A stretch of DNA of 64,000 nucleotides from Vibrio tarriae (GCF_002216685.1 NZ_CP022353.1:1736001-1800000); one strand, 5' to 3'; positions 49,144-60,282 are shown, numbered from the stretch's first letter. The notes: generated from the sequence alone by a model not told the origin. A program made the numbers and translations.

Positions 49144-49785
49144 ATGAATAACGCGAAACGGATTGAAATTTTAGAACGGCTGAGGGCTAACAACCCAAAA
49201 CCCGAAACCGAATTAAACTGGAACTCCCCCTTTGAGTTGCTGATTGCGGTGCTGCTCTCCGCGCAAGCGACCGATGTCAGCGTCAACAAAGCCACCGATA
49301 AACTTTATGCGGTGGCCAATACGCCACAAGCCATGCTTGATCTGGGTGTGGATGGGGTCAAAGAGTATATAAAAACCATTGGTTTATTTAACTCTAAAGC
49401 CGAAAACGTCATCAAAACTTGCCGTATTTTGCTTGAAAAACATCAAGGTGAAGTGCCGGAAGATCGTGAAGCATTAGAAGCGCTGCCCGGCGTTGGACGT
49501 AAGACCGCCAATGTGGTGTTGAATACCGCCTTTGGCTGGCCGACTATTGCGGTGGATACGCACATCTTTCGCGTCTCCAATCGCTCCAAATTTGCGGTCG
49601 GCAAAAACGTCGATGAAGTAGAGCACAAGCTACTCAAAGTCGTACCTAATGAGTTTAAACTCGATGTGCACCACTGGTTGATTCTGCATGGCCGTTACAC
49701 CTGTGTCGCGCGCAAACCACGTTGTGGCAGTTGCATTATCGAAGATCTTTGTGAATTCAAAGATAAAGTGTACCCAGAAAGCTAA
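49144..49785 (+). CDS. nth: Endonuclease III
   Basis: Nth removes oxidised pyrimidines and nicks the abasic site in base excision repair. It has 213 residues. The helix-hairpin-helix is [13 protein letters not shown] with the catalytic lysine (K120 region), and the following [11 protein letters not shown] has the catalytic Asp. The C-terminal 4Fe-4S motif is [17 protein letters not shown]. Co-location with rsx is common in gammaproteobacteria. Confidence 0.96.
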   Translation: MNNAKRIEILERLRANNPKPETELNWNSPFELLIAVLLSAQATDVSVNKATDKLYAVANTPQAMLDLGVDGVKEYIKTIGLFNSKAENVIKTCRILLEKHQGEVPEDREALEALPGVGRKTANVVLNTAFGWPTIAVDTHIFRVSNRSKFAVGKNVDEVEHKLLKVVPNEFKLDVHHWLILHGRYTCVARKPRCGSCIIEDLCEFKDKVYPES

Positions 49786-49825
49786 TTTCCCAAAAAACCG
49801 TTATCCGGAAAGTAAGGAGCTCTTA

Positions 49826-50242
49826 ATGTCCAACCATCGTATTTTGCACACCATGCTACGCGTCGGCGATTTGGATAAATCGATCGAATTCTATACTCAA
49901 GTAATGGGTATGAGCCTGCTGCGCAAAAATGAGAATACTGAGTACAAATACACCCTCGCCTTCTTAGGTTATGGTGATGAATCCCAAGGTGCAGTCATTG
50001 AGCTGACCTACAACTGGGGCGTGGCGGACTATGAGAAAGGCAACGCATACGGCCATATCGCGATTGGGGTTGATGATATTTATGCGACTTGCGATACCAT
50101 CAAAGCGGCGGGAGGCATTGTAACCCGTGAACCAGGCCCAGTGAAAGGCGGGACAACTCACATCGCTTTCGTGAAAGACCCTGATGGTTACATGATTGAG
50201 CTCATCCAAAACAAGCAAGCCCATGCAGGTCTTGAAGGCTAA
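49826..50242 (+). CDS. gloA: Lactoylglutathione lyase (glyoxalase I)
   Basis: GloA converts the methylglyoxal-glutathione adduct to S-lactoylglutathione. The 138 residues include the metal ligands H5 ([11 protein letters not shown]), E56 (VIELTYN), H74 (GHIAIGVDD) and E122 (DGYMIELIQ). AAGGAG lies ahead of the ATG at 49826, deciding the start. Upstream, the linker repeats the nth tail: NRYPESK after KVYPES-stop, perhaps a small duplication or chance. Confidence 0.96.
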   Translation: MSNHRILHTMLRVGDLDKSIEFYTQVMGMSLLRKNENTEYKYTLAFLGYGDESQGAVIELTYNWGVADYEKGNAYGHIAIGVDDIYATCDTIKAAGGIVTREPGPVKGGTTHIAFVKDPDGYMIELIQNKQAHAGLEG

Positions 50243-50350
50243 TCGCCGATTCTGATGCATGATGTCGTCTTATGGACGGCATTTTTTGCGCGCTGTTCTT
50301 CCACCCTTTTTCTGCAATGCATAATTCCCACACAATTCCTGTCATTTACA

Positions 50351-50365
50351 TGATAATAATTATCA
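50351..50365. promoter_or_regulatory. Fur-type operator
   Basis: TGATAATAATTATCA is a perfect 7-1-7 inverted repeat of the Fur consensus (TGATAAT-N-ATTATCA). It lies 39 bases before the next gene's start codon, where Fur would repress. Confidence 0.7.
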
Positions 50366-50403
50366 ATTAATCTGAGGCAACAGATAATCAAGGAGAAGGT
50401 GTG

Positions 50404-50841
50404 ATGAATATAAAAGAGTGGGAAAGGCATACCCTATTAGCCGATATCGCTATGCAGGAGTCAGACCACCTGCGCAGCATTCTTCACTATCAACAAGCGC
50501 TCACCGTCAGCCAACAGTTGGATGAAAGTGAAGAGATTGACATGGAAGATCGTGTGATGATCTCGGTGATCTCTTGCCACAATATGGCCAAGTTTTGGCG
50601 CACCATGGGCGATAATCAATACGAGCTTAAATACCTACAACTGGCCTCAGAGCGCGTCCTCACGCTGATCCCTCAGTGCCATAAGCCGAGCTGCGAAGCT
50701 TTTATTGATTCTTTAGGCTGCTGCCGTAAAGCACTTCTCGATTTTATGAAGCGTCACCCAAACCCAGAGATCGCACACATGGTGCAACATATAGACACCG
50801 CCTCGAAATGCGAGATTATTGCTCAGTTCCGCCTCAATTAA
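50404..50841 (+). CDS. Small helical (TPR-like) protein of unknown function
   Basis: A 145-residue soluble protein, possibly DUF2753, whose function I do not know. Helices such as DHLRSILHYQQALTVSQQL and NQYELKYLQLASERVLTL resemble tetratricopeptide repeats. Four cysteines (CHNM, QCHKPSC, GCC) are present. AGGAG precedes the start; GTG at 50401 is an alternative. The upstream Fur box suggests iron-dependent expression. It converges with motY. Confidence 0.75.
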   Translation: MNIKEWERHTLLADIAMQESDHLRSILHYQQALTVSQQLDESEEIDMEDRVMISVISCHNMAKFWRTMGDNQYELKYLQLASERVLTLIPQCHKPSCEAFIDSLGCCRKALLDFMKRHPNPEIAHMVQHIDTASKCEIIAQFRLN

Positions 50842-50872
50842 GGGCGTCACCCAGCCAATTCCCCCTCACGAT

Positions 50873-50899
50873 TCAGGTGTGACTCGCTATCACACCTGA
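50873..50899. terminator. Convergent hairpin before motY end
   Basis: TCAGGTGTGA / TCACACCTGA stem with a seven-base loop. The right arm contains the motY stop codon. No long T run follows. Confidence 0.5.
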
Positions 50900-51774
50900 G
50901 TGCGGCCTAGTGAAATCACCACGCGGCGGTTTTTGTCTTTACCAATCGGCGAAGCGTTATCGGCAATCGGCCGACGTTTGCCATAGCCCTGCACTTGAAT
51001 ACGATCTTCCGGCAACCCGATCGATTTAAAGTATTCGCGCAGTACCTCAGCCCGTTGTTCCGATAGATTTTGGCTATTGTTATTGGTGTCTGTTGAATCG
51101 GTATAGGTGGAAACCAGCACTAAATCAATATCTTGGTTATAGCGTACATATTCAGCGATCTGTGCCAAACGCTTTTGTGACGCTTTATTCAACTCAACAC
51201 TGGTGCCTTGGTCGTAGTGTAAAATCGTAAACGATATGTCTTCAAAGCTGTAAGGTAATAGCTTGGAAATACAGTCACTAAACTCATTGTAGGGTTGCTG
51301 AAACAGCACTGAAGAGAGCGCAACCTCAATACGTTGATCGCGGCTTTGCCAATCTTGATAACTGAAGGTCGGGTAGCGCCCCTTTTCCAGTTCACTGAGT
51401 AACGACCACGCGGTCTGCCCACCGATATAACCATCAAACTGTTTGAAAAACTGCAGATTCGTTATGCGATCTGCCCCTTCACCCGGCCGCCAAACCGGAG
51501 GCATAGAGACTAGGCTGACATTACGGGTATCCCCCATTGGGCGACGCATTTTTAATTCAAAGTCGAGATTGATTTTCTTGCCCGCGCGAGACGAAAACTC
51601 GGCGTCACCATAGTTGGGGATCGGGTGCACAAGGCGGCATTCCAACGGAGTATTGGTTGCCATTTGCCACGTAGACTGTTGTGGTGTTGCCACATAACGC
51701 ACTTCCAACGCCGAAGCGACGGACGCTGATAAGGTGCTTATGGCAAACAAACTTGTGATAACCCATTTATTCAT
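50890..51774 (-). CDS. motY: Sodium-driven flagellar motor protein MotY
   Basis: MotY forms the T-ring around the polar flagellar motor and helps fix the PomAB stator. The 294 residues comprise a signal peptide ([22 protein letters not shown]), an N-terminal MotY domain, and a C-terminal OmpA-like peptidoglycan-binding domain ([38 protein letters not shown]). A -24/-12-like element lies upstream. Confidence 0.95.
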   Translation of the reverse strand: MNKWVITSLFAISTLSASVASALEVRYVATPQQSTWQMATNTPLECRLVHPIPNYGDAEFSSRAGKKINLDFELKMRRPMGDTRNVSLVSMPPVWRPGEGADRITNLQFFKQFDGYIGGQTAWSLLSELEKGRYPTFSYQDWQSRDQRIEVALSSVLFQQPYNEFSDCISKLLPYSFEDISFTILHYDQGTSVELNKASQKRLAQIAEYVRYNQDIDLVLVSTYTDSTDTNNNSQNLSEQRAEVLREYFKSIGLPEDRIQVQGYGKRRPIADNASPIGKDKNRRVVISLGRTQV

Positions 51775-51847
51775 AAATACTTTTTCTCACTACTGATACT
51801 GCATGCTCAGGCGATAATTTGCCGCCTGCGAGACTTGGTGGAGATGA

Positions 51848-51864
51848 TGCAAAAATCTAGCCAG
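51848..51864 (-). promoter_or_regulatory. Candidate sigma-54 promoter upstream of motY
   Basis: On the minus strand CTGGCTAGATTTTTGCA has GG and GC separated by ten bases and a good TTGCA at -12. The predicted start lies about 60 bases before the motY ATG. Confidence 0.45.
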
Positions 51865-52047
51865 CACGATACTGGCATGACGGTACCCAAACAACTTGCT
51901 TGCCGCAAAACAGCCTTGAATGAATCCCTTTCAACCTTATCGCTTCTCTTTATTGAACAATTAATTGCCGCGATTTAGATAAGCTAGGTTTTGCTCCACC
52001 GCAGAATCTGCAATAATGCCAGCCTTATCACACAATTTAGAACCCGC

Positions 52048-52721
52048 ATGACTGATAAAAATGACGCGCTAACCTTGAAAAAACGCTTTCGTGGCTATTT
52101 TCCTGTGGTTATCGATGTAGAGACCGCAGGATTCAATGCGCAAACCGATGCGCTTTTAGAAATTTGTGCTGTCACCTTGAGTATGGATGAAAACGGCGAT
52201 TTACACCCAGCAAGTACTATCCATTTTCATGTCGAACCCTTTGAAGGCGCGAATCTCGAAAAAGCCGCACTAGAATTTACCGGCATTTACGATCCGTTTA
52301 GCCCACTACGGGGGCGGTGAGTGAAGATCATGCATTAAAAGAGATTTACAAACTGGTTCGCAAAGAGCAAAAAGCCGCAGATTGCAGCCGCGCCATTATT
52401 GTGGCGCATAACGCGCATTTCGATCACAGTTTCGTGATGGCCGCGAGCGAACGTTGTAAATTAAAACGTGTTCCTTTCCATCCCTTTGCCACGTTTGACA
52501 CGGCAACGCTAAGTGGTCTTGCTTTCGGGCAGACCGTGCTGGCTAAAGCCTGCAAAACTGCTGGGATGGAATTTGACAATCGCGAGGCACATTCCGCCTT
52601 GTACGATACCCAAAAAACTGCAGAGCTGTTCTGCACCATTGTCAACCAGTGGAAAGCCTTAGGTGGCTGGCCATTGGTCAATGATGATAAGGACAATAAC
52701 AACGATGCCGATTTAAATTGA
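52048..52721 (+). pseudogene. rnt: Ribonuclease T, interrupted by a one-base deletion in a G run
   Basis: RNase T trims tRNA 3' ends and 23S and 5S rRNA. The first frame encodes the exonuclease start ([20 protein letters not shown], with catalytic D and E) and runs to PLRGR-stop. The second frame (from about 52315) encodes [28 protein letters not shown] and AHSALYDT, the rest of the DEDD nuclease. A G5 tract at 52310-52314, where G6 would read RGAVSE, is the break. The gene is a DEDD nuclease lesion, or a sequencing error at a homopolymer. Confidence 0.88.
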
Positions 52722-52821
52722 AGCTCGTTCTACCCATGAACCGCTTTAACCAATCAGGCCCATCCCTACCCTTCTTGCTTCTTCAAGTGGGCTGGGGATA
52801 CACAACATCCCGAGAAAAAAT

Positions 52822-54147
52822 ATGAATCCAGTAGTCATTTCCGTTTGTGTCATGCTGCTGCTAGCCCTGATGCGGGTGAACGTCGTGGTTGCTTTGACGT
52901 TCAGTGCCGTGGTCGGTGGTTTAGTCGCTGGTATGAGTTTGAATGAAACCGTTGCCGCATTTGAAAGCGGTTTGGGTGGTGGCGCCACGATCGCCCTGAG
53001 TTACGCCATGCTTGGCACTTTTGCGGTGGCCATTTCGAAATCGGGGATCACCGATTTACTGGCGCAAAGCGTGATTCGTCGCATTCACGGCCAAGAAAGC
53101 CACGCAGCATCAACCGGGTTAAAATACCTCGTACTCATCTCTTTGCTGCTGATGGCGATGGCCTCACAAAACGTCATCCCCGTCCACATTGCCTTTATCC
53201 CCATTTTGATCCCGCCGCTCCTGAGTGTCTTTGCTAAGCTGAAACTCGACCGTCGCTTAGTCGCCTGCGTCCTCACTTTTGGCTTGATCACACCTTACAT
53301 GGTGCTTCCTGTCGGTTTTGGGGGCATTTTCCTCAACAACATTTTGCTAAAAAACCTGCATGAAAATGGTTTGGAAAGCATCACCGCAAGCCAAGTTCCC
53401 ACGGCGATGATTTTGCCCGCAGCAGGGATGATTTTTGGTCTGTTGCTAGCGGTACTTTTTAGCTATCGCAAACCTCGTGAGTATCAAGAAACGGAATTGA
53501 CCGTAGTGCAGCAAGAAAGTTCGTCGATCAATAAACAGCATATTGCGATTGCGGGTGTCGGTATTGTGGCTGCATTAGCGGTGCAATTGTTGACGGGGTC
53601 AATGATCATCGGCGCACTAGCAGGCTTTATGGTATTCACTTTTGGGGGCGTGATTGCGTGGAAAGAGACGCATGATGTGTTCACAAGAGGCGTGCATATG
53701 ATGGCGATGATTGGCTTTATCATGATTTCTGCGGCCGGTTTTGCCGCGGTAATGAAAGCCACTGGCGGCGTTGAAACCCTGGTCACTTCGCTTTCCACCA
53801 GCATTGGTGACAATAAAGCTCTCGCAGCTCTGCTGATGTTAGTCGTAGGTTTGTTGGTGACTATGGGCATCGGCTCGTCATTCTCAACCATTCCGATCAT
53901 CGCGACCATCTATGTTCCGCTGTGTCTTTCGTTTGGTTTCTCACCAATGGCTACCGTTGCTCTGGTCGGTACCGCCGCTGCGTTAGGAGATGCAGGCTCT
54001 CCTGCGTCCGATTCAACCTTAGGCCCAACATCCGGCCTCAATGCGGATGGTCAGCACGAGCATATTTGGGAAACCGTTGTGCCAACCTTTATTCACTACA
54101 ATCTGCCACTCATCGTATTCGGTTGGATTGCCGCCATGGTGCTGTAA
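52822..54147 (+). CDS. Na+/H+ antiporter-family membrane transporter
   Basis: A 441-residue inner-membrane protein with about 11-12 predicted helices, of the NhaC/YuiF-like antiporter family. [26 protein letters not shown] near residues 49-75 and [25 protein letters not shown] near residues 393-418 are characteristic (only landmark fragments given). Some members of this family transport amino acids, so the substrate is uncertain. It appears monocistronic and ends at a terminator shared with purF. Confidence 0.82.
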   Translation: MNPVVISVCVMLLLALMRVNVVVALTFSAVVGGLVAGMSLNETVAAFESGLGGGATIALSYAMLGTFAVAISKSGITDLLAQSVIRRIHGQESHAASTGLKYLVLISLLLMAMASQNVIPVHIAFIPILIPPLLSVFAKLKLDRRLVACVLTFGLITPYMVLPVGFGGIFLNNILLKNLHENGLESITASQVPTAMILPAAGMIFGLLLAVLFSYRKPREYQETELTVVQQESSSINKQHIAIAGVGIVAALAVQLLTGSMIIGALAGFMVFTFGGVIAWKETHDVFTRGVHMMAMIGFIMISAAGFAAVMKATGGVETLVTSLSTSIGDNKALAALLMLVVGLLVTMGIGSSFSTIPIIATIYVPLCLSFGFSPMATVALVGTAAALGDAGSPASDSTLGPTSGLNADGQHEHIWETVVPTFIHYNLPLIVFGWIAAMVL

Positions 54148-54211
54148 CCTCCGCTAGCCGAGAGTCAAACCATCACCTCACCAAAGCTTAGCGATCGTGA
54201 GGGGGTAACGC

Positions 54212-54240
54212 AAAAGGCTTCCCGTGGGAAGCCTTTTGAT
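54212..54240. terminator. Bidirectional terminator between the antiporter gene and purF
   Basis: AAAAGGCTTCCC / GGGAAGCCTTTT stem with a very short loop. T-rich arms on both sides serve convergent transcripts. Confidence 0.85.
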
Positions 54241-54264
54241 GATTATCCGAACCCGTTTGTTTGC

Positions 54265-55779
54265 TTAAGCGCCTTCGTTATGCAGCTCAAGGTTAGCCAG
54301 ATCTTGCTGAATTTCACGTTGATATTTTGCATCATCACAGCGCATCGACTCGAGGAAATCTAAGTACTGCTGATCGATGTCACCGGTCACGTATTCGCCA
54401 TTAAAGACCGAAGCTTCAAACTTGACGATATCTGGGTTGCCACAACGCACCGCTTGCACCAAATCCTCTAAGGTTTGGAATATCAAGGCATCGGCACCAA
54501 TCTGCTTACAGATGGCATCGTTATCACGACCATGAGCAATCAGCTCATTGGCACTTGGCATATCAATACCATACACGTTCGGGAAGCGAATCTCAGGGGC
54601 AGCAGAGACGATGTAGACTTTCTTCGCCCCAGAATCACGAGCCATCTCAATGATCTGCTCTGAGGTGGTGCCACGCACGATAGAATCATCCACCAGTAGT
54701 ACATTTTTATCTTTAAACTCTGAGCGAATCGCATTGAGTTTGCGGCGTACCGATTTCTTACGTTGCTGCTGACCCGGCATGATAAAGGTTCGGCCAACAT
54801 AGCGGTTTTTAACAAAGCCTTGGCGATATGGTTTATCAATCGCCTGTGCAATTTGTAGGGCGATATCACAAGAGGTTTCGGGAATCGGGATCACTACATC
54901 GATATCGAGATCGCTGTAATCGTTTTTGATGCGCTCACCTAAACGCTTACCCATCTCTACACGAGCGCTGTAAACGGAAATCTTGTCGATAAACGAATCT
55001 GGGCGCGCAAAGTAGACAAATTCAAAGATGCATGGGTTGAGTGCTGGATTATCGGCACACTGTTTGGTGTAGAGCTCACCGTCGAAAGTGGCATAAATCG
55101 CTTCACCGGGCGCGACATCTCGCACGAAGTCGAACCCAACCGCATCGAGTGCGACCGATTCGGAGGCGACCATGTATTCGAGCTGACCATTGACTTCACG
55201 CTTACCGAGACACAATGGGCGAATACCGTGTGGGTCACGAAACGCAATCATACCGTGACCAATGATCATAGCCGCCACCGCATAAGCACCACGAATGGTA
55301 CGGTGAACATTGCTGATTGCACGGAACACGTCTTCGGCGGTGACATTACCCTTTACGGTATCAATTTCATGAGCCAGTACGTTGAGCAACACCTCTGAAT
55401 CCGAAGTGGTATTCACATGACGACGGTCTTTTTCAAACAGCTTTTGACGCACTTGGTTCGCGTTGGTCAGATTACCGTTGTGAGCAAGTGTGATACCGAA
55501 AGGAGAGTTGACATAGAAAGGTTGAGCTTCTGAGGCGCTAGAGCTACCTGCGGTGGGGTAACGCACATGGCCGATCCCGACGTTGCCTTGCAGGCGTTGC
55601 ATGTGTTTCGCTTCAAAGACATCCCTGACTAATCCGTTTGCCTTACGCAGACGAAAACGATTGTTTTCTATGGTACAAATACCCGCGGCATCTTGGCCAC
55701 GATGCTGCAAGACCGTCAAAGCGTCATAAATTGACTGGTTTACAGGCGTTGTACCCACGATTCCAACAATACCACACAT
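54265..55779 (-). CDS. purF: Amidophosphoribosyltransferase
   Basis: PurF makes phosphoribosylamine, the first committed step of purine synthesis. The 504 residues begin MCGIVGIVG, so after Met removal Cys1 is the glutaminase nucleophile. [11 protein letters not shown] and AHNGNLTN are the glutaminase blocks. [14 protein letters not shown] is the PRPP loop. It lies 32 bases from cvpA and shares its PurR-controlled promoter. Confidence 0.97.
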   Translation of the reverse strand: MCGIVGIVGTTPVNQSIYDALTVLQHRGQDAAGICTIENNRFRLRKANGLVRDVFEAKHMQRLQGNVGIGHVRYPTAGSSSASEAQPFYVNSPFGITLAHNGNLTNANQVRQKLFEKDRRHVNTTSDSEVLLNVLAHEIDTVKGNVTAEDVFRAISNVHRTIRGAYAVAAMIIGHGMIAFRDPHGIRPLCLGKREVNGQLEYMVASESVALDAVGFDFVRDVAPGEAIYATFDGELYTKQCADNPALNPCIFEFVYFARPDSFIDKISVYSARVEMGKRLGERIKNDYSDLDIDVVIPIPETSCDIALQIAQAIDKPYRQGFVKNRYVGRTFIMPGQQQRKKSVRRKLNAIRSEFKDKNVLLVDDSIVRGTTSEQIIEMARDSGAKKVYIVSAAPEIRFPNVYGIDMPSANELIAHGRDNDAICKQIGADALIFQTLEDLVQAVRCGNPDIVKFEASVFNGEYVTGDIDQQYLDFLESMRCDDAKYQREIQQDLANLELHNEGA

Positions 55780-55811
55780 GTCCTAATCCTCGATTTCAAC
55801 CGTCTCCGGCG

Positions 55812-56303
55812 CTAAATCGCGCCAGAGAGAAAACTTGATGTTGCTTTTAGGTGTTCAAAGAACGGAGCAATAACGCGACTGAATTCAGGCACTAGCTGCG
55901 AGCTTTTCCACCACTCTGTGTTTGGAAATGCGGTAAACGCATCCATGAAGAACAGACCTGCTGCGACAATCAACACTCCACGTAGTGCACCAAACACCAC
56001 ACCGAGAATTCTGTCGGTTCCTGAGAGTCCTGTTTTTTCGACCAGTTGGGCAATCACGTAGTTAACGATAGCACCGACGATCAATGTCGCCACAAACAGA
56101 GCCGCAATCGCCGCTCCATTGCGAAACATGTCATCTTTAATGTTGGTGAAATACACCGCCAGTTTGGCGTAGTACTCCGAAGCGATATAAAACGCCCCAA
56201 ACCAAATCACTAAAGACAAGGCTTCTTTGGCAAAGCCGCGAACAAGACTGATCAGCGCAGACAAGCCGATCACACTTAAAATGACAATATCTAACCAGTT
56301 CAT
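55812..56303 (-). CDS. cvpA: Inner-membrane protein CvpA
   Basis: A 163-residue membrane protein with four predicted helices. [20 protein letters not shown] starts it and [19 protein letters not shown] is conserved. CvpA is needed for colicin V export in E. coli and for envelope stress resistance in several pathogens; its molecular role is unclear. It is first in the cvpA-purF operon. Confidence 0.94.
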   Translation of the reverse strand: MNWLDIVILSVIGLSALISLVRGFAKEALSLVIWFGAFYIASEYYAKLAVYFTNIKDDMFRNGAAIAALFVATLIVGAIVNYVIAQLVEKTGLSGTDRILGVVFGALRGVLIVAAGLFFMDAFTAFPNTEWWKSSQLVPEFSRVIAPFFEHLKATSSFLSGAI

Positions 56304-56352
56304 GAGTTCTTACATCTTAAGTTGGCGCGCATTTTAACAGAAAAAAAACGCG

Positions 56353-56368
56353 ACGCAAACGTTTTCTT
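56353..56368 (-). promoter_or_regulatory. PurR operator of cvpA-purF
   Basis: ACGCAAACGTTTTCTT matches the PurR consensus essentially perfectly. It overlaps the dedD stop codon and lies 50-66 bases before the cvpA ATG, as in E. coli. Confidence 0.88.
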
Positions 56369-56978
56369 ATGGGTTTAGTGGTTTAAATTTGAGCAATTGA
56401 CCTTTAGCACCGGTAATTTTTTCTAATTCCACGAGTTGGGTTTCTAACTTAGATTTTGAAACATCAGGACCAATAATCACTCGGGTGAAATCATTCTCTT
56501 GTTTGACATGCGCTTGGTAACCACGCTTTTGTAAGTCAGCCACGAGATTGCGTGCATTATCGGCATTTTTCAGTGCCACTAACTGAATGATCCACGCGGA
56601 ATCTTGGTATTCATTCGTTTCTGGAACCTCAGTGACCGTGACTGGCACAGGCTGCTCTGCTGCCACTTTAGCCGGAGTGGCGTTATTCATCACAGGCGGC
56701 GTTGTTAGTGCAACACTGTCGTTGTTGCTGCTGGCTTGCTCATCCTGACCCGTTTGGGTGACAGAAACTGGCGCTTCAGGTAAAGCAATGTCATCTTGCA
56801 CCGGATCCAGCACTTCGAACTTTTCTACCTCGCCTTCCGGCTCAGGTTTAATCGGTACGCTGGCAATCTCTTCTTTAAAATGGGTTTTCTTACCATCAAG
56901 CACATCGGGCAGCACAATCACCCCGATGGCGAACAACACTATGGTGCCAACTAAACGGCTTTGAAACTTACTGGCCAT
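56367..56978 (-). CDS. dedD: Septal-ring SPOR-domain protein DedD
   Basis: A 203-residue bitopic division protein. The membrane helix near residues 8-24 (LVGTIVLFAIGVIVLPDVLD) is followed by a proline/glutamate-rich linker. The C-terminal SPOR domain (WIIQLVALKNADNARNL, YQAHVKQENDFTRVIIGP) binds septal peptidoglycan. The ATG is adjacent to the folC stop, so folC-dedD is one transcript. Confidence 0.93.
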   Translation of the reverse strand: MASKFQSRLVGTIVLFAIGVIVLPDVLDGKKTHFKEEIASVPIKPEPEGEVEKFEVLDPVQDDIALPEAPVSVTQTGQDEQASSNNDSVALTTPPVMNNATPAKVAAEQPVPVTVTEVPETNEYQDSAWIIQLVALKNADNARNLVADLQKRGYQAHVKQENDFTRVIIGPDVSKSKLETQLVELEKITGAKGQLLKFKPLNP

Positions 56979-58244
56979 TTATTCCCCTCTCTTTTGCCAA
57001 TGTTCAAGCACTTCACCTACCGTGTGGAAAGAGCCTGCTACCACAATGACATCTTGTGCCCCAGCCTGTGTCAACGCGGCTTCAAATGCCAACACAGGAT
57101 TGGCATATTGAGTAATATCCGCAGGTAAATACTGACAGAGCTGCGCTGCCGTAGCCGCACGAGGGCCAGACAACGAAGCGGGATACCAATGCGTCACCGC
57201 TGGACTTAACTCGACCACCGTTGAAGCAATATCTTTGTCATGCAACATCCCAAACACCAGATGAATCGTGCGCTCTGGGTAGCGTTGTGTCAGTTGCTGA
57301 ACCAGATAATGGGCTGAGTGCGGGTTATGCGCTACATCAAGCACTATCGTAGGCTGATGGCTAATCACCTGCATTCGTCCTGCTAATTGGGCATTCCGTA
57401 GCCCATCCACGATATTAATATCGCTGATGGCAAGCCCAGAGCAACCAAGCGCCATTAAAGCTGTTGCCGCATTCGGTAACGGCAGAGAAGGAATGGGAAG
57501 ATCGGTCAATCCAAAGCAACCACTGCGCCAATTCCAAGTCGTTGCTGAGGTTTTCTCATAACTAAATTGGATTTCCACCTGATGCAGTTTGGCACCGATA
57601 TCATCGGCATGCGCAGCAACAGTTGCGGGTGGCTTAGGTTGCCCACAAATCGCTGGCTTTCCTGAACGGAAGATGCCCGCTTTTTCATAACCAATCACAG
57701 CGATGTCGTTGCCAAGCCAATCGGTATGATCGAGCGCTAAGCTGGTGATGACACTGACATCGTGATCGACAACGTTGGTCGCATCTAAACGGCCACCCAA
57801 CCCGACTTCAAGTAGCAAGACATCGACTTTCTGCTGCTCAAAAAGATAAAGAGCCGCGAGTGTACCGAATTCGAATAGGCTTAAGCTTATGTCACCGCGC
57901 TCTTGCTCAATGTGCGCAAAAGCTTGGGTGTGCATCTCATCGGCAAGATCTTGTCCATTGATGCGTACACGCTCGTTATAGCGAATCAAGTGCGGAGAAC
58001 TGTACACGCCAACGGAATAACCCGCTTGCAGCAGAATCGCTTCCATTAATGCACAGGTGGAACCTTTACCATTGGTGCCCGCCACCGTGATAACGGTGGG
58101 CGCTGGTTTGGTGAGTTTGGCTTTTTGAGCGACGGCTTGAACACGTTCTAGGCCGAGATCAATGGCAGAAGTGTGTATGTGGGCTAAATAATCAAGCCAC
58201 ACCGCGAGTGGAGATGTGGCTTGAGGAACAGGCTTTTGAGTCAT
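56979..58244 (-). CDS. folC: Dihydrofolate synthase/folylpolyglutamate synthase
   Basis: FolC adds glutamate to dihydropteroate and extends polyglutamate tails on folates. The 421 residues include the P-loop GTNGKGST near residue 56, EVGLGGRLDATNVV, and DVAHNPHSA. It is between accD and dedD, as in E. coli. Confidence 0.96.
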   Translation of the reverse strand: MTQKPVPQATSPLAVWLDYLAHIHTSAIDLGLERVQAVAQKAKLTKPAPTVITVAGTNGKGSTCALMEAILLQAGYSVGVYSSPHLIRYNERVRINGQDLADEMHTQAFAHIEQERGDISLSLFEFGTLAALYLFEQQKVDVLLLEVGLGGRLDATNVVDHDVSVITSLALDHTDWLGNDIAVIGYEKAGIFRSGKPAICGQPKPPATVAAHADDIGAKLHQVEIQFSYEKTSATTWNWRSGCFGLTDLPIPSLPLPNAATALMALGCSGLAISDINIVDGLRNAQLAGRMQVISHQPTIVLDVAHNPHSAHYLVQQLTQRYPERTIHLVFGMLHDKDIASTVVELSPAVTHWYPASLSGPRAATAAQLCQYLPADITQYANPVLAFEAALTQAGAQDVIVVAGSFHTVGEVLEHWQKRGE

Positions 58245-58288
58245 CTAACGTACAACCATAGAATCCGTTGGTTTAGTTAGCGCTTACT

Positions 58289-59215
58289 TTACCCTTTTTT
58301 ATTGGCTTCTGGTACCGCATAAGGCGCTTCATTTGGCGCGTCGTTCACAGAAACTACGAGAGGAGACGCTTGGCCAGTCATTTTCGCCAGTAAGCTAGCG
58401 ACACGCTGACGCATGTCTCGGCGATCAACGATCATATCAATCGCACCATGCTCTAGCAGGAACTCACTGCGTTGGAAACCTTCCGGAAGCTCTTCTCGTA
58501 CGGTTTGCTCAATAACACGACGACCAGCAAAACCGATCAATGCTTTGGGCTCACCGATATTAATATCGCCCAGCATCGCCAAACTCGCTGACACCCCGCC
58601 CATGGTTGGGTCGGTCATCACGGAAATGAAAGGCAAGCCTTTATCCGATAAACGCTCTAGCGCGGCACTGGTTTTCGCCATTTGCATCAGAGACATTAAT
58701 GCCTCTTGCATACGCGCACCGCCGCTGGCGGAGAAACAGATTAATCCGCAGTTGTGTTCCATAGCCGCTTCAACCGCACGCACAAAACGAGCGCCAACCA
58801 CAGAACCCATTGAGCCACCCATGAAGGAGAACTCAAACGCACAAGCAACAACTGGCACATCCAGCACTGAACCTTTCATTACAACCAGCGCATCTTTCTC
58901 ACCACTGGCTTTTTGCGCTGCAGCAAGACGCTCTTTGTAGCGTTTAGAATCTTTAAATTTCAGTTTGTCTTGTGGCTCGAGCTCTTCACCCAGCTCAACA
59001 CGCTCACCTTGATCCAGAAACGTTTCCAAACGGCGGCGTGCTTTCATGCGCATGTGATGATCACACTTAGGACAAACTTCTAGGTTACGCTCCAACTCCG
59101 CGTAATAAAGCACTTGTTCACACGATGTACATTTAGTCCAAACGCCTTCTGGGATAGAGGCTTTGCGTGAACTGACGATGTTGCTTTTCTCTAAAATCTT
59201 TTCGAGCCAACTCAT
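58289..59215 (-). CDS. accD: Acetyl-CoA carboxylase carboxyltransferase beta subunit
   Basis: AccD with AccA transfers carboxyl from biotin to acetyl-CoA for fatty acid synthesis. The 308 residues include the N-terminal zinc ribbon ([10 protein letters not shown]...CPKCDHH, near residues 28-52) and [20 protein letters not shown] and [11 protein letters not shown] of the crotonase-like core. ATG is at 59215. It is followed by folC after 44 bases. Confidence 0.97.
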   Translation of the reverse strand: MSWLEKILEKSNIVSSRKASIPEGVWTKCTSCEQVLYYAELERNLEVCPKCDHHMRMKARRRLETFLDQGERVELGEELEPQDKLKFKDSKRYKERLAAAQKASGEKDALVVMKGSVLDVPVVACAFEFSFMGGSMGSVVGARFVRAVEAAMEHNCGLICFSASGGARMQEALMSLMQMAKTSAALERLSDKGLPFISVMTDPTMGGVSASLAMLGDINIGEPKALIGFAGRRVIEQTVREELPEGFQRSEFLLEHGAIDMIVDRRDMRQRVASLLAKMTGQASPLVVSVNDAPNEAPYAVPEANKKG

Positions 59216-59387
59216 GGAAGACCTTTTACTCTCAATCTCCCGCCATCAGCAGGAGAGATAAATTCGACAAAAATGCGTGTGGATTAAAACACAGAAAATG
59301 CCAACTGTAGACAAAAAACTGGTTGTACCTATTTCTACGCTTTAGCCAAAGCACAATATTGTTTATTTTTGAGTCAATTACTAGCTG

Positions 59388-60182
59388 TTAGTTCAAATTA
59401 TCAGGCAAGAAAAGTGGCCCAATTGGCATTTCGGGCAACCCAAAATGCGCAGGGTAATCGACAGAAACCAAGTAGAGCCCTTCCGCTTTGGCCGTCGCCG
59501 CCGCTAAGGTGCGATCTTTTTGTGCTAATAACCATTGAATCCACTCTGGCTTCTGCTCACCACGCCCGACGGCTATCAAGCTACCCGTGATATTTCGTAC
59601 CATATGATGCACGAACGCATTGGCTTTAATATCAATCACCACATAACGACCGTGACGCGTCACATTCAGATGCATGACATTACGCCAAGGACTACGGGAC
59701 TGACAATGCACCGCACGAAATGAGGTGAAATCATTTTCCCCCAGCAAGTACTGCCCTGCTTGCTGCATTTTTTCAACATCCAGCTCGCCGTGGTAATGGC
59801 TGACACCAGAATTCAAAATCCCCGGGCGATAAACATGGTTGTAAATGACATAACGATAACGGCGTGCAGTGGCACTGAATCGTGCATGAAATTCATCAGG
59901 AACCGCCATCGCCCAGCGTACTGCAATATCCTTCGGCAAATTCGCGTTGGCGCCCATGGTCCAAGCGACCATCTGCCGTTCGGCGGTGGTATCAAAGTGC
60001 ACCACTTGTCCAGTACCATGTACCCCCGCATCGGTTCGCCCAGCACACTGCACTTCCACTGGATGGTTGGCAATCTTACTCAGCGCCTTTTCTAACGCTT
60101 CTTGGACACTTTTGACTTCTCTCTGGCGCTGCCAACCGTAGTAGTGAGCCCCGTCATACTCAATACCTAACGCGATTCTCAT
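59388..60182 (-). CDS. truA: tRNA pseudouridine synthase TruA
   Basis: TruA modifies uridines 38-40 in the tRNA anticodon arm. The 264 residues carry the catalytic aspartate in [19 protein letters not shown] and [17 protein letters not shown] are family blocks. It is adjacent to accD, as in many gammaproteobacteria, and follows hubP after a terminator. Confidence 0.96.
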   Translation of the reverse strand: MRIALGIEYDGAHYYGWQRQREVKSVQEALEKALSKIANHPVEVQCAGRTDAGVHGTGQVVHFDTTAERQMVAWTMGANANLPKDIAVRWAMAVPDEFHARFSATARRYRYVIYNHVYRPGILNSGVSHYHGELDVEKMQQAGQYLLGENDFTSFRAVHCQSRSPWRNVMHLNVTRHGRYVVIDIKANAFVHHMVRNITGSLIAVGRGEQKPEWIQWLLAQKDRTLAAATAKAEGLYLVSVDYPAHFGLPEMPIGPLFLPDNLN

Positions 60183-60253
60183 GCTGTTTGTCTCAATAAA
60201 AATGGGTCGGGAAGTATAAACAGTTTGCCAGTAAATTTCTAATCACCACAAAA

Positions 60254-60282
60254 GTAAAAGGCAGCTAAGCTGCCTTTTAAAG
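60254..60282 (-). terminator. Terminator of hubP
   Basis: AAAAGGCAGC / GCTGCCTTTT stem with a three-base loop, followed on the minus strand by TTTTACTTTTG. Confidence 0.85.

Noticed and set aside
49786-49825. Possible duplication of the nth tail (YPES twice) before gloA
   Set aside because: The match is only a few codons with several differences; chance is as likely.
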